64,000 nt of DNA from Natronorubrum bangense (GCF_004799645.1 NZ_CP031305.1:1984001-2048000), one strand, 5' to 3'; shown: positions 7,499 to 16,905, counted from the stretch's first letter. A program made the numbers and translations. The notes: generated by a model not told the origin, from the sequence alone.

Positions 7499-8182
7499 AT
7501 GACATTCCGTGTCGACGAGCGTGCGACGGATTTCCGCGAGATCGACCGCTTCGACGGCGGTGTCGGCTGGATTTCCCACCCCGACGAACGGATGCAGCGG
7601 GCGAGCCACGCCCTCGAGATCGATGGCAAGGTCTGGGTTATCGATCCTGTCGACGCCGACGGGATCGACGACCTGTTCGCCGAGTTCGGCGAAGTGACTG
7701 GTGTCGTCGTCTTACTCGATCGTCACAAGCGCGACGCTGCAGCGATTGCGAATCGCCACGACGTGCCGGTCTTTCTCCCCGACTTCTTCGAGGGCGTCTC
7801 CGAGGAGCTCGATGCGCCCGTTGCTCGCTTTTCGCGGACGCTTTCGGATACTGGCCTCGAGGCCCAGACGGTCGTCAACAATCGCTTCTGGCAGGAAGTT
7901 GCACTCTACAACCCGGCCGACGGGACCCTGCTGGTCCCCGAATCGGTCGGGAGGGCGGCGTACTTTCTCGCCGGCAGCGAACGCCTCGGAGTCCATCCGA
8001 TGCGACGGGCCATCCCACCGCGGGCGGAACTGGGCCGGTTCACACCCGAGCGGGTGCTCGTCGGCCACGGCCACGGTGTCATGACCGACGCTGCGACGGC
8101 CCTCGAGGACGCGCTTGCAAACTCGCGCCGGCGCATGCCACTGCTGTATGCGGGAATGGCTCGCCAGCTCTTTCCCATCTAG
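7499..8182 (+). CDS. Haloarchaeal protein resembling a metallo-beta-lactamase fold
   Basis: A 227-residue protein. The order of segments recalls the metallo-beta-lactamase fold: HALEIDGKVWVIDPVDADGI, a switch strand VTGVVVLLDRHKRD, and a late LVGHGHGV. The HxHxDH zinc motif itself is missing, with only DRHKRD in its place, so it may be inactive or use another metal site. I know similar haloarchaeal proteins annotated either as hypothetical or MBL-fold. An AT-containing CGTTTATACACC sequence 30 bases upstream fits a leaderless promoter. Confidence 0.7.
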   Translation: MTFRVDERATDFREIDRFDGGVGWISHPDERMQRASHALEIDGKVWVIDPVDADGIDDLFAEFGEVTGVVVLLDRHKRDAAAIANRHDVPVFLPDFFEGVSEELDAPVARFSRTLSDTGLEAQTVVNNRFWQEVALYNPADGTLLVPESVGRAAYFLAGSERLGVHPMRRAIPPRAELGRFTPERVLVGHGHGVMTDAATALEDALANSRRRMPLLYAGMARQLFPI

Positions 8183-8242
8183 GCTGTCTTACGACGATGG
8201 TTCCGCACCGTCAGCTCGTCTTCCGGGGGCGCTCGTGTGGCA

Positions 8243-8252
8243 TACATATAAT
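8243..8252 (+). promoter_or_regulatory. TATA box, leaderless gene at 8279
   Basis: TACATATAAT is centred about 31 bases before the ATG at 8279, with no Shine-Dalgarno sequence in between, as is usual for leaderless haloarchaeal transcripts. Confidence 0.6.
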
Positions 8253-8278
8253 TACGAGCCGCGCCTAAGACGATCACT

Positions 8279-8698
8279 ATGATCTACATCACGCGAGCCC
8301 TCGCCGACGTCCTGCTCGATCTGGCCAGTGACGCCGACCCGGACCGTGTGACGACCGGTGTCTCGGTCACGCCCGCGGGCGAGCTCGAGGGAGCCGACAT
8401 TCCGACCGAGACGCCGGTGTTTACGGACTTTTACCTTCCGGATCCTGGCAACGCCGTCAACGCCGTCTTCGGTGTTGATCTCTCGACACCAGCACGGCAG
8501 ACACAGGGCCAGTTCGTCTCACACCCCGTCCGAGAACTCGAGGTCACGAGGCGCGACGATCTCGCTGAAGTGATCTTTGTCGCTGTCCCACCGTGGGACC
8601 TCGACGAGCGGTCGTTCGCTGCTTTCGACCGCCGCGGCAAGCGCCAGCAACTCGAAATAATCGACGCGAGCCCACCAGAGCAGTCGCTCTCGGACTGA
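8279..8698 (+). CDS. Conserved haloarchaeal hypothetical protein
   Basis: A 139-residue acidic protein starting MIYITRALADVLLDLASDADPDRV. It has alternating strands (TTGVSVTPAGEL, TPVFTDFYLPD, NAVFGVDL, VIFVAVPPWDLD) and ends in a short polar tail. No domain is recognised and there are no membrane segments or cysteines. The strong TATA element 31 bases upstream supports the chosen start and a single-gene transcript. Confidence 0.7.
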   Translation: MIYITRALADVLLDLASDADPDRVTTGVSVTPAGELEGADIPTETPVFTDFYLPDPGNAVNAVFGVDLSTPARQTQGQFVSHPVRELEVTRRDDLAEVIFVAVPPWDLDERSFAAFDRRGKRQQLEIIDASPPEQSLSD

Positions 8699-9086
8699 CA
8701 CACACGCTCCGTTCGGTCGAGAAAAATGAACGACTGGAAGACGGTACCGACCGAGACAGGAACTCGGTGATGGCTCAACCCCTGCGTGCCGACGGCCAGT
8801 GATCATCGTCGAGTATCCGATCGATGATGCTCCCACGGTTCGACTCTTTCCGGTCTTGTTCGTCGTCCGATGGTGATGGAAAATCCGGAACGTGTGGCAT
8901 GCATTCCGACCTCCAGCGGAAACTAGACGCCTCGAGACAGAAAGTAATCGGGCTTGAGGGTTCAGTGTCGCAATCGATCGGCTGTAGACAAGTCACTCGC
9001 GAGGCTGTCGCGGCCCCTCAAGGTACACATCGCTTTTCAGAGACCAGCAGTGGCACGAGACCCCAATGAGAGACGCTGTCCCGACG
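8699..9086. other. 388-base region without a well-supported gene
   Basis: Between two genes that converge here. The only candidate is a 41-codon frame on the minus strand (8775-8900, MPHVPDFPSPSDDEQ) that is acidic, as haloarchaeal proteins are, but has weak GC bias in third positions and no visible promoter. I do not call it. Confidence 0.5.
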
Positions 9087-9296
9087 TTACTCGAGATAGC
9101 CGAGGCCACGAAGCTGTTCGGTGATCTCTTCGAACTCGGCTTCCGTGAGTTTGCCTTGCTTCTGGTGTTGGATGACGATACTGCGAAGCAGGAACCGAGT
9201 GAGGTCGCTCGTGCTCTGGAAGCTGGTGCCTTCGATCGTGTCCTCGACGCGGTCGGCGAGATCTTTCGGGATCGAAACCGTCGTGTACTCTGTCAT
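9087..9296 (-). CDS. Ribbon-helix-helix (CopG-type) protein
   Basis: A 69-residue protein starting MTEYTTVSIPKDLADRVEDTIEG, followed by STSDLTRFLLRSIVIQHQKQ and an acidic C-terminal helix. The strand TTVSIP and the two helices match the ribbon-helix-helix DNA-binding fold. The reading frame is open upstream, but the added part is basic and shows no family features; the ATG at 9296 gives the canonical start. It is divergent from the DUF5789-like gene, with 98 bases between them that may serve as a shared control region. Confidence 0.82.
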   Translation of the reverse strand: MTEYTTVSIPKDLADRVEDTIEGTSFQSTSDLTRFLLRSIVIQHQKQGKLTEAEFEEITEQLRGLGYLE

Positions 9297-9394
9297 ACGC
9301 CATACTCCGTCGCCGGCGCCAAAGGCGTGTCGACCGCGTGGGCTCCGCGACAGTCTTCGTAGCGGTTTTGCTATCGGACATCCTACCGGTCGGT

Positions 9395-9724
9395 ATGGGA
9401 GTCCGGCCACCCTCGAACGGAGACGACGACGAACCCGAGAGCGTCGAGTTCGGTATCGCCGCTATCGACGCACACCTCAGAACAGCAGATCTCTCGTTTC
9501 CGGCAACGAAAGACGATGTCGCCGCCGAACTCGGCCACGAGCAGATCCCCTACGACGTCCACGGAAACGACGTCGCGCTGGGGGCGATGCTCGAGGAAGT
9601 CGAGACGTCGGAGTTTCGTTCTCGCCAGGAACTGCTCAACGCCCTCCACGAGCCGTTCGAGGAGTACCGACGGGAGCATTCCGGCGGTGTCTTTCAGCAG
9701 GTTCGATCGATGCTTCCGTTCTGA
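9395..9724 (+). CDS. DUF5789-like haloarchaeal protein
   Basis: A 109-residue acidic protein with VEFGIAAIDAHLRTADLSFPATKDDVAAELG, GNDVALGAMLEEV and FRSRQELLNALHEPF. This order (short N-terminal helix, yPaT-type turn, three-helix unit) matches the DUF5789 family as I know it, and a paralogue is encoded at 50354-50740. The frame is open to 9338, but the extension MGSATVFVAVLL reads as chance; the ATG at 9395 is preferred. No known function. Confidence 0.68.
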   Translation: MGVRPPSNGDDDEPESVEFGIAAIDAHLRTADLSFPATKDDVAAELGHEQIPYDVHGNDVALGAMLEEVETSEFRSRQELLNALHEPFEEYRREHSGGVFQQVRSMLPF

Positions 9725-9726
9725 CG

Positions 9727-10683
9727 TTATTTTTCGTCGTCTCGCTCCCGATCCGCGAGCGTAATCTGCTCGAGACGGCGTCGCTGCTCACGATGAAGCG
9801 TGACGAGCATGTCCGAGAGCACGCCGAACATGAGCAACTGGACGCCGAGCAGGATAGCCGCCGCGGCCGCCATCGCCATAATTTCGTGTCCTTGTCCGTG
9901 CTGGACCCACTGCCAGAGGACGTATGACGCGATGATCCCACCGGAGACGATGCCGCCGACGCCGAGACTACCGAAATAAAACAGCGGGTTGTTCGTTTTC
10001 GCGAGTGAGTACAACGCGAGGATGATCGTTCCACCGTCTTTGAGCGGATGGAGATTCGTCTCCGATGCCTCCGGTCTGGCGCTGTAACTGATCGGAACGA
10101 CCGTCGTGTCGATCCCGTGTTTGACACACTCGACGGCGAGTTCGGTTTCGATGGTAAAGCCGTCCGAATCGAGCGAGAGTCGCTCGAACGAATCAACGGT
10201 AAACGCCCGGTATCCCGAGAGGATGTCGTCGTAGTCGGCCCCGTGAATGAACCGGAACGATTTGTTGATCGCCCGGTTTCCGAACCCGTTCAACGCCTTC
10301 ATCGCATCGTCGTCCATATCGGCAAACCGGTTGCCGATCACGTGCTCGTATCCGCGCGAGAGGGGCTCGAGCATCCGATCTGCGTCGGCCGGATCGTAGG
10401 TCCCGTCGCCGTCGACCATCAACACGTAGGGGACATCGACGTACTCGAGGGCTTCGCGGACGGCCTGTCCTTTGCCGTCACCGGACTGGACCAGAACGTG
10501 TGCGCCGCGCTCGCGGGCGATCTCGCGCGTGTCGTCCTCGGAGTCGCCGTCGACGACGAACACGTTCGTGTAGCCTTCGGCGTGAAAGCCGTCGATGACG
10601 TCGCCGATCGTGGCCGCTTCGTCGAGCGTCGGGATGAGGATACAGACATCCTCGGAAGCGATCTCGCGCGTCTCATGACTCAT
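9727..10683 (-). CDS. Membrane-anchored glycosyltransferase family 2, AglJ-like
   Basis: A 318-residue glycosyltransferase. The GT-A domain is recognisable from ILIPTLDEAATIGDVI (residues 13-28), VVDGDSEDDT and the metal-binding DGDGTYDPAD near residue 95. Two C-terminal membrane helices follow (about 235-260 and 275-300). The layout matches dolichol-phosphate hexosyltransferases such as AglJ, which adds the first sugar to dolichol phosphate in Haloferax N-glycosylation. An upstream ATG at 10746 would add 21 residues. Its neighbour on the same strand is a UDP-sugar dehydrogenase like AglM, which supports a role in surface glycan assembly. Confidence 0.72.
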   Translation of the reverse strand: MSHETREIASEDVCILIPTLDEAATIGDVIDGFHAEGYTNVFVVDGDSEDDTREIARERGAHVLVQSGDGKGQAVREALEYVDVPYVLMVDGDGTYDPADADRMLEPLSRGYEHVIGNRFADMDDDAMKALNGFGNRAINKSFRFIHGADYDDILSGYRAFTVDSFERLSLDSDGFTIETELAVECVKHGIDTTVVPISYSARPEASETNLHPLKDGGTIILALYSLAKTNNPLFYFGSLGVGGIVSGGIIASYVLWQWVQHGQGHEIMAMAAAAAILLGVQLLMFGVLSDMLVTLHREQRRRLEQITLADRERDDEK

Positions 10684-10830
10684 GGAGAGGACCTCCCCAT
10701 TGCCGATCGACAGCCTCGAGTCCGCACGAGCCGCGTCATTGTCCATCGGCAGGGACTCGCCGCTGTGACTGCAAAAACGTACTGATCGACCAGTGGCTAA
10801 TTTGTATTACCGCCGATCGCTCGTTCGGGG

Positions 10831-12120
10831 CTACCAGGTCAGGCCCTCGTAGACGTCGAGTTCGGCCTCGTCGACGTCGATCCGGCGGCCGTCGACGACC
10901 ACGCGCTGGGCCATCCCGTCGAACGTGAGGTCGTCGAACTCGGGCCAGTCTGTCGCAACGACCGCGCCGTCGGCGTCTGCGAGTGCGTTGGCGGCCGACT
11001 CGGCGTACTCGATATCGGGGTACATCGGTCGGACGTTCTCCATCGCAACCGGGTCGTAGGCGACGACGGCTGCGCCGCGATCCTGTAGATACTCGATCAC
11101 GTCGAGCGCGCGTGACTTGCGGATGTCGTCAGTTCCGGGTTTGAACGACAGGCCGAGCACCGTAATCCGTGCATCCTCGAGGTCGACGTGGGCCGCGAGC
11201 GAGTCGACGAGCCGGCGCGGCTGACCGTCGTTGACCGCAACGACGGCATCGAGCAGGGCTGGATCGTACCCCTGTTCGCGGGCCCCGGCCCGCAGCGCGT
11301 CGACATCTTTCGGGAAACAGGAGCCACCCCAGCCCAGCCCCGAGCGCATGAACCGCTCGGAGAGACGGTCGTCGAGGCCGACCGCCTCGAGCACCTCGTA
11401 GGCGTCCGCGCCGTACTCCTTTGCGATGTTGCCGAGTTCGTTGACCAGCGAGATCTTCGAGGCGAGGAAGGCGTTGTTGGCGTACTTGATGAGTTCAGCC
11501 TCGCGGATGTCGGTCTCGACGAGGGCTGTCTCCTCGCGTGAGAGGATCGGCGCGTACAGCTCGCGAAGCGTCGCGGCGGCGTCGTCGCTCGTCGCGCCGA
11601 CGACGACCTTATCGGGCTCGAGGAAGTCCGTTACGGCCGTCCCCATCCGCAGGAACTCGGGGTTCATCGCGAGCTCGAGGCCATCACCGACGCGTGTGCC
11701 GGACTCGGACTCGAGAATGGTGCCGACGACGTCCTCCGTCGTGCCGGGGAGGACAGTACTCTTGACGACGACGAGGTGGTCATCGTCCTTTGGCTCGAGC
11801 GCGCGACCGAGGGATTCGGAGCCGGCACGCATGATCGCGAGGTCGAGACTGCCGTCGTCGGCCTGCGGCGTAGGGAGACAGAGAAAGGTAATGTCGGTGT
11901 CCCGAACCGCCGCGTAGTCGGTGGTCGCCCGCAGATTCGTGCCCGCGTGCTCGGCGATGCGCTCTGCGAGGCCCGACTCGTGGATCGGGGCCTCGCCGGC
12001 GTTGATCGTGTCGACGATCTCCTGATCGATCTCGATGTTGACGACCTCGTGGCCGAGATCCGCCAGACAGGCCGCGACCGTGGTGCCGACGTAGCCGCTG
12101 CCGACGATAGAGACGTGCAT
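10831..12120 (-). CDS. aglM: UDP-glucose 6-dehydrogenase (AglM-like)
   Basis: A 429-residue UDP-glucose/GDP-mannose dehydrogenase family protein that oxidises UDP-glucose to UDP-glucuronate using two NAD+. The N-terminal Rossmann motif GSGYVG is at residues 7-12, the catalytic cysteine lies in GGSCFPKD near residue 263, and the third domain begins around ITVLGLSFKPGTDDIRKS. Length is typical. In Haloferax AglM supplies glucuronic acid for N-glycans, and here the gene stands 147 bases upstream of an AglJ-like glycosyltransferase. A GDP-mannose or other UDP-sugar substrate is possible but less likely. Confidence 0.85.
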   Translation of the reverse strand: MHVSIVGSGYVGTTVAACLADLGHEVVNIEIDQEIVDTINAGEAPIHESGLAERIAEHAGTNLRATTDYAAVRDTDITFLCLPTPQADDGSLDLAIMRAGSESLGRALEPKDDDHLVVVKSTVLPGTTEDVVGTILESESGTRVGDGLELAMNPEFLRMGTAVTDFLEPDKVVVGATSDDAAATLRELYAPILSREETALVETDIREAELIKYANNAFLASKISLVNELGNIAKEYGADAYEVLEAVGLDDRLSERFMRSGLGWGGSCFPKDVDALRAGAREQGYDPALLDAVVAVNDGQPRRLVDSLAAHVDLEDARITVLGLSFKPGTDDIRKSRALDVIEYLQDRGAAVVAYDPVAMENVRPMYPDIEYAESAANALADADGAVVATDWPEFDDLTFDGMAQRVVVDGRRIDVDEAELDVYEGLTW

Positions 12121-12230
12121 GCTCTCTCCGACGAAGGGGATGTGTTAGTCGTTTTTGACTTCGATTCGCACGGATCGAGTGCTGGCCCGATCCACACCGC
12201 TTATTTCGGTTCGGCCCGCCCGTTCGAGCA

Positions 12231-12758
12231 ATGACGAATCAGGCACTCATCGATGCCCTACGCGAGGCGGATGCCGTCCAGTTCGGCGAGTTCGAACTCT
12301 CTCACGGCGGCACCAGCGAGTACTACGTCGACAAGTACCTCTTCGAGACCGATCCCGGCTGTCTCGAGGCCATCGCCGACGCCTTCGCCGAGCGCGTCAC
12401 GCCGGAGGACAAACTCGGCGGCGTCGCCCTCGGTGGCGTCCCGCTTGCGGCCGCAACGAGTGTCGCAGCTGGGGTTCCCTACGTTATCGCGCGCAAGCAG
12501 CGCAAGGAGTACGGCACCGCGAACTTAGTCGAGGGCCGTCTCGAGGAGGGCGAGGAAGTGGTCGTCCTCGAGGATATCGTGACGACGGGAACGAGTCTCG
12601 TCGACGCCATCGAAGCCCTCAGAGATGCCGGGGCAACTGTCGACCGCGCGCTGGTCGTCGTCGATCGACAGGAAGGCGGCCGCGAAAACGTCGAGGCCGC
12701 GGACGTCGAGATGGAAGCGCTCGTCACCGCCGAGGAGCTGCTGGCCGATCGGGACTGA
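12231..12758 (+). CDS. pyrE: Orotate phosphoribosyltransferase
   Basis: A 175-residue enzyme that joins orotate to PRPP to give orotidine 5'-phosphate in pyrimidine synthesis. The PRPP loop is [14 protein letters not shown] near residues 108-121, and the upstream KQRKEYG carries the lysines and arginine that bind pyrophosphate. [19 protein letters not shown] is the usual OPRT N-terminal active-site stretch. The length is standard. A TATA-like CTTATTTCGG lies about 30 bases before the ATG. It is divergent from aglM. Confidence 0.93.
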   Translation: MTNQALIDALREADAVQFGEFELSHGGTSEYYVDKYLFETDPGCLEAIADAFAERVTPEDKLGGVALGGVPLAAATSVAAGVPYVIARKQRKEYGTANLVEGRLEEGEEVVVLEDIVTTGTSLVDAIEALRDAGATVDRALVVVDRQEGGRENVEAADVEMEALVTAEELLADRD

Positions 12759-12829
12759 CGCCGAGCGCTCGGCTCACGTTGCGCTGTGTCTCGTCCGTTC
12801 TGCCCTGTCTCGAGTCACCAACCAGGGAC

Positions 12830-13219
12830 TCACTGGCTGTGCTTGTATCGCCGATATCCGACGACAGCCAGGCCCAGGGCGAGCACCCCACCGATCGCAA
12901 GCGCGCTGCCGACGACCCACTGGCCCCGAAAGCCGATCAACATCACGCCGAGGCTGGCGCTAAAGAGGCCGGCGTGGACGAGCACCGCGACGATGATGAA
13001 CGCAAGCAGTGTCGATCGCGACCCCTCGCTGAACGCTTCCTCGAGGTCGTCACCACTGTTACCGTCTCCGCCGCCGAACGGGTCGTCCGCAAACGGGTCC
13101 TCGAGTGGATCTCCCGCAAACGGATCCTCGAGCGGGTCGTCTCCGAACGGGTCGTCGAACTGATCGTCGTCCGGTGGCGGATCAAAGCCCACGACCTGCT
13201 GTAGCCGATTCGGAGCCAA
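12830..13219 (-). CDS. Haloarchaeal membrane protein with DP-rich repeat head
   Basis: A 129-residue protein. Residues 12-50 are a low-complexity acidic stretch built from DDPF/EDPF/GDPL units; residues about 70-90 and 98-120 form two hydrophobic membrane helices; the C-terminus is basic (YRRYKHSQ), placing it inside. Small two-helix proteins with acidic heads are common in haloarchaea; none has a known function. It is divergent from the thrS leader. Confidence 0.7.
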   Translation of the reverse strand: MAPNRLQQVVGFDPPPDDDQFDDPFGDDPLEDPFAGDPLEDPFADDPFGGGDGNSGDDLEEAFSEGSRSTLLAFIIVAVLVHAGLFSASLGVMLIGFRGQWVVGSALAIGGVLALGLAVVGYRRYKHSQ

Positions 13220-13251
13220 AACGGTTCGGTCGACGACGCCCCATCACAATG

Positions 13252-13259
13252 TTTTTATC
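13252..13259 (+). promoter_or_regulatory. TATA box of the thrS leader transcript
   Basis: TTTTTATC centred about 29 bases before the small ATG at 13285, in a locally T-rich stretch. It predicts a transcript start near 13281-13285, far upstream of the thrS start at 13435. A weaker TATA-like CTTCTTACC at 13396-13404 could serve thrS itself. Confidence 0.5.
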
Positions 13260-13284
13260 CCGCTCGAGACTACCCGTATCCACG

Positions 13285-13409
13285 ATGGTAGGTGTCCGCT
13301 TTACAGGGGCTTTCGCCCGTTTCTAACCTACACCTACCGCTCGCTGTGTCGACACGGTTCCACAGACGAGCGGCCAGAGCGGACGTCCAATCGGACTTCT
13401 TACCGAAGT
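13285..13409 (+). ncRNA. Structured leader RNA or small RNA upstream of thrS
   Basis: Three stem-loops follow one another. The first has an outer perfect 9-bp stem GGTAGGTGT (13287-13295) with ACACCTACC (13330-13338) and an inner GGGC TTTC GCCC hairpin (13307-13318). The second pairs CCGCTCGCTGTG (13337-13348) with CACAGACGAGCGG (13361-13373), 12 bp with one bulge; it shares two bases with the first, so they may compete. The third is ACTTC/GAAGT (13395-13409), 25 bases before thrS. A 13-codon frame starting at the predicted transcript start (13285-13326, MVGVRFTGAFARF) runs through the first stem. A regulatory leader for thrS or an independent small RNA are both possible. Confidence 0.5.
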
Positions 13410-13434
13410 TCACAACCAAGCCATAGTAACATCC

Positions 13435-15384
13435 ATGTCAGAATCAGATCCACAATCACAGGAGCAACTCGTGGTCGTACTGCCAGACGGATCCGAACTC
13501 GAGGTCGACGCGGGGTCGACGGTCGAAGACTGTGCCTACGAAATCGGTCCCGGCCTCGGCCGAGACACGGTCGCCGGCAAACTCGACGGTGAACTCGTCG
13601 CCAAAGAAGCACCCGTCTACGACGGTGTCGACCTCGAGATCGTCACCGACCAGTCCGAGGAGTACCTTCGTGTGATGCGCCACTCCGCCTCGCACTGTCT
13701 CGCCCAGGCCGTCGAACGCCACTACGACGATGTCGATCTCGCGATTGGCCCGCCGACGGACGACGGCTTCTACTACGACTTCGATAACCTCGACATCGAC
13801 GAGGAAGACCTCGCTGCCCTCGAGGACGAAATCGAGGCCATCATCGAAGACGACTACGAGATCGAACGCGAGGACGTTTCGATCGAGGAGGCCGAAGACC
13901 GCCTCGCCGACGAGCAGTACAAACTCGAGTTACTCGAGGAGTTCGCCGACGAGAACGAGGAGGTCTCGTTCTACAAACAGGGCGAGTGGGAGGACCTCTG
14001 TGCCGGCCCACACGTCGATTCGACGGGCGAAATCGGTGCTGTCGAACTGCTCGAGATCGCCGGTGCCTACTGGCGCGGCGACGAGGAAAATACGATGCAG
14101 ACGCGGATCTACGGCACCGCCTTCGAGGACGAAAGCGACCTCGAAGCCTATCTCGAGCGCCAGCAGGAAGCCAAAAAGCGCGACCACCGGAAGATCGGCA
14201 ACGAGATGAACCTGTTCTCGATTCAGGACGTCACCGGCCCCGGACTGCCGCTGTATCATCCGCCGGGGAAGACGGTGCTGAAGGAACTCGAGGACTTCGT
14301 CGAGGACCTCAACAAAGATGCCGGCTACGACTACGTCGAAACGCCACACGTCTTCAAGACGGATCTCTGGCACCGCTCGGGTCACTACGAGAACTACGCC
14401 GACGACATGTTCATCTTCGACGTTGGCGACGACGAGTTCGGCCTGAAGCCGATGAACTGCCCCGGTCACGCCGCTATCTTCCAGGACCAGTCTTGGAGCT
14501 ACCGTGACCTCCCGATCCGCTACGCCGAGAACGGGAAGGTCTACCGCAAAGAACAGCGCGGCGAACTGTCGGGCCTCTCGCGAGTCTGGGCGTTTACCAT
14601 CGACGACGGCCACCTGTTCATCCGGCCCGACCAGATCGAACGCGAGGTCGAGGAGATCATGGACATGATCACGGACGTCTTAGAGACGTTCGACCTCGAG
14701 TACGAGATGGCGCTGGCCACCCGGCCCGAGAAATCGGTCGGCAGCGACGAGATCTGGGAACACGCAGAAGAACAACTCGAGAACGTCCTCGAGAAGCGCA
14801 ACCTCGACTACGAGTTAGAGGAGGGCGACGGCGCGTTCTACGGCCCGAAGATCGACTTCGCGTTCGAGGATGCGATCGGGCGCTCGTGGGACGGCCCGAC
14901 GGTCCAGCTGGACTTCAACATGCCCGACCGGTTCGATCTGTCTTACGTGGGCGAGGACAACGAAGAACACGAGCCGGTGATGATCCACCGCGCGCTGTAT
15001 GGCAGCTACGAGCGGTTCTTTATGATGCTCATCGAGCACTACGAGGGTCGATTCCCACTGTGGCTCGCGCCCGAGCAGGTCCGCGTGCTGCCGATCTCGG
15101 ATAACAATCTCGGCTACGCCCATCAGGTCGCAAACGAGTTCGACGAGTTCCGCGTCGAGGTCGACGACCGCGACTCGACGCTCGAGCGCAAGATCCGTGC
15201 GGCCCACGACGACCGCGTGCCCTACCAGATCATCGTCGGCGACAACGAGCAAGCCGACGGCAACATCTCGGTCCGTGACCGCTTCGAGGATCAGGAGTAC
15301 GACGTCGAAATCGACGAGTTCAAGGCCCATCTCGAGGCCGAACGCGACGAGCAGCGGACGGAGCCGGATTTCCTGCAGGACTGA
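13435..15384 (+). CDS. thrS: Threonine--tRNA ligase
   Basis: A 649-residue class II aminoacyl-tRNA synthetase of the bacterial/eukaryotic length type. An N-terminal TGS domain covers about residues 12-70, followed by the editing domain with HSASH at 83-87 (HxxxH zinc-type editing motif) and later CAGPHV. The catalytic core has MNCPGH at 340-345 (zinc cysteine), motif 2 around [18 protein letters not shown], and motif 3 near [20 protein letters not shown]. The C-terminal anticodon-binding domain starts near [14 protein letters not shown]. It is preceded by a highly structured 5' region. Confidence 0.96.
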   Translation: MSESDPQSQEQLVVVLPDGSELEVDAGSTVEDCAYEIGPGLGRDTVAGKLDGELVAKEAPVYDGVDLEIVTDQSEEYLRVMRHSASHCLAQAVERHYDDVDLAIGPPTDDGFYYDFDNLDIDEEDLAALEDEIEAIIEDDYEIEREDVSIEEAEDRLADEQYKLELLEEFADENEEVSFYKQGEWEDLCAGPHVDSTGEIGAVELLEIAGAYWRGDEENTMQTRIYGTAFEDESDLEAYLERQQEAKKRDHRKIGNEMNLFSIQDVTGPGLPLYHPPGKTVLKELEDFVEDLNKDAGYDYVETPHVFKTDLWHRSGHYENYADDMFIFDVGDDEFGLKPMNCPGHAAIFQDQSWSYRDLPIRYAENGKVYRKEQRGELSGLSRVWAFTIDDGHLFIRPDQIEREVEEIMDMITDVLETFDLEYEMALATRPEKSVGSDEIWEHAEEQLENVLEKRNLDYELEEGDGAFYGPKIDFAFEDAIGRSWDGPTVQLDFNMPDRFDLSYVGEDNEEHEPVMIHRALYGSYERFFMMLIEHYEGRFPLWLAPEQVRVLPISDNNLGYAHQVANEFDEFRVEVDDRDSTLERKIRAAHDDRVPYQIIVGDNEQADGNISVRDRFEDQEYDVEIDEFKAHLEAERDEQRTEPDFLQD

Positions 15385-15450
15385 CGCCGGTCAGTCAACG
15401 CAGCAGCATTGTTTTTCACCGGACGCGAGAACTGCCCAGCCCGTCACGGG

Positions 15451-16062
15451 TTACTCCGTGAGAGCGGGTTCCGCCCGATTGCCGACGACTGCACGAATCG
15501 TTCGCAGGCCGACGAACCGCGGGACGCGCTCGGCGTATCGTTCGTACGGTTTGCCGTACTGTTCTCGTAGCCACGGTTCCTCGGCGAAAGGCAGCGTCAG
15601 CCACCAGCCGACGTACATCGCACAGAGGACGGCCGTCAGTGTCGAGTTTGCGAGCAGCGCGAAGCCGACTGACGCAACGATGTAGCCGACGTACTGTGGA
15701 TTGCGCGAGTACCGATACCAGCCGTCGGTGCGCAACTCGCCGGTCAAACCTGTCGTCTCTTCGACGCCGAGGTCGCGTCCCGCCGCGATCGCCACGACGA
15801 AGCCGACGACAAACAGGATCGATCCCACAGCGAGCGTCGGCAGCCGTGGGAGTCCGAGACTGTTCCAGTCGAGGACAGCGATGACGAGCAATGCAATGCT
15901 GAACAGCTGTGAGAGTGACCACTGAATGTAAAACGCCCAGTTTCGTTCGCCCGGCGGCCAGTAGTTCGCCACGCCGAGCGCACTGACAGCGACCCCCACG
16001 AACGTGATGAGGAGACTGCCCACGGCGATTGCGAACGCGATCGTGGTCAGTGACTCGAGCAT
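15451..16062 (-). CDS. Isoprenylcysteine/phospholipid methyltransferase-like membrane protein
   Basis: A 203-residue integral membrane protein with about five hydrophobic helices. The C-terminal half carries the ICMT/PEMT-type signature: DGWYRYSRNPQYVGYI followed by FAEEPWLREQYGKPYERYAERVPRF, where RNPxY and the EE/E motif bind S-adenosylmethionine. Substrates in archaea are unknown. The ATG at 16062 places a membrane helix directly at the N-terminus; an upstream ATG would add eight residues. Convergent with thrS. Confidence 0.8.
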   Translation of the reverse strand: MLESLTTIAFAIAVGSLLITFVGVAVSALGVANYWPPGERNWAFYIQWSLSQLFSIALLVIAVLDWNSLGLPRLPTLAVGSILFVVGFVVAIAAGRDLGVEETTGLTGELRTDGWYRYSRNPQYVGYIVASVGFALLANSTLTAVLCAMYVGWWLTLPFAEEPWLREQYGKPYERYAERVPRFVGLRTIRAVVGNRAEPALTE

Positions 16063-16203
16063 GGCACCACCTTCCGCTGACTGCACCAGTCGTCCGACTC
16101 GAGTAGCGTCATAGCTCCGTATTCGGTCGCGTTCGAACTGGGCGTTTCCACGGACACACTAGCCGATTTATATTCTCGTGGCAGTTGAGTAGTGGACAAC
16201 CGG

Positions 16204-16905
16204 ATGAAGTACCTCGACGTTCGCCTCTCACAACCCGACTGGATGCTTCACCCGATGCAGCGATTTATCCGAGAGGGAGACGCCGTCCACTACGAGGAAC
16301 TCCGCGCATGGAACCTTGCTGCCCGCGAGGATGCCCTCGAGTACGAGCTGTTCTACGTCGAAGCCAAGCGCGAGCCCTACGTGGAACGACTCGAGGCTGT
16401 CGAGTCGGTTCGGTGGTACGATCTCACGCCGATCGACAGTGACTCGTTTTACGTCTCCATCTGTCAGGAAACGCGCGAGGAAGACGTCCGCTGGCGCGAG
16501 GCATTTGCTGCCCTGAACCTCGTCGTCGTTCCGCCCGTCGTCTACGATTCCGAGGCTGCGTTCTACATGACTGTCGTCGGGAGCAGTGATGACCTGCAGG
16601 CGATGCTTGATGGACTCCCGGACAGCATCGACGTGACCGTTCGGGCGATCGGCGACTACGACCGCCGGCACGCACCGATCACCGGCGAGCTGACGGACCG
16701 ACAACTCGAGGCCGTCGAAGCCGCGGTCGACGTCGGCTACTTCGAGGTTCCCCGTGACGCCGGGGTCGACGCCGTTGCCGACGCGTTGGACTGTGCCTCG
16801 AGTACGGCATCGATGCTCCTGCAGAAAGCGCAGGCTCGGGTGATGCGACGGCTCGTCCGGCGCTATGGTCGTGAAAAGCCGATCGACAACGATCGCGAAC
16901 CGTAG
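16204..16905 (+). CDS. HTH-10 (Bat-type) transcriptional regulator
   Basis: A 233-residue protein of the haloarchaeal Bat-like group. Residues 1-155 form the N-terminal sensory module of this group (MKYLDVRLSQPDWMLHPMQRF). Residues about 160-225 are the HTH-10 DNA-binding domain, with LTDRQLEAVEAAVDVGYFEVPRDAGVDAVADALDCASSTASMLLQKAQARVM. It lacks PAS or GAF domains, unlike the two large members elsewhere in the window. A GTG at 16192 is an alternative start. TTTATA at 16168-16173 is a plausible promoter. Target genes unknown. Confidence 0.85.
   Translation: MKYLDVRLSQPDWMLHPMQRFIREGDAVHYEELRAWNLAAREDALEYELFYVEAKREPYVERLEAVESVRWYDLTPIDSDSFYVSICQETREEDVRWREAFAALNLVVVPPVVYDSEAAFYMTVVGSSDDLQAMLDGLPDSIDVTVRAIGDYDRRHAPITGELTDRQLEAVEAAVDVGYFEVPRDAGVDAVADALDCASSTASMLLQKAQARVMRRLVRRYGREKPIDNDREP

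Noticed and set aside
8775..8900. 41-codon acidic minus-strand frame
   Set aside because: Composition is plausible but third-position GC is weak, no promoter or homologue is apparent.
10048..10785. 245-codon plus-strand frame
   Set aside because: Antisense to the AglJ-like glycosyltransferase, which has clear family motifs.
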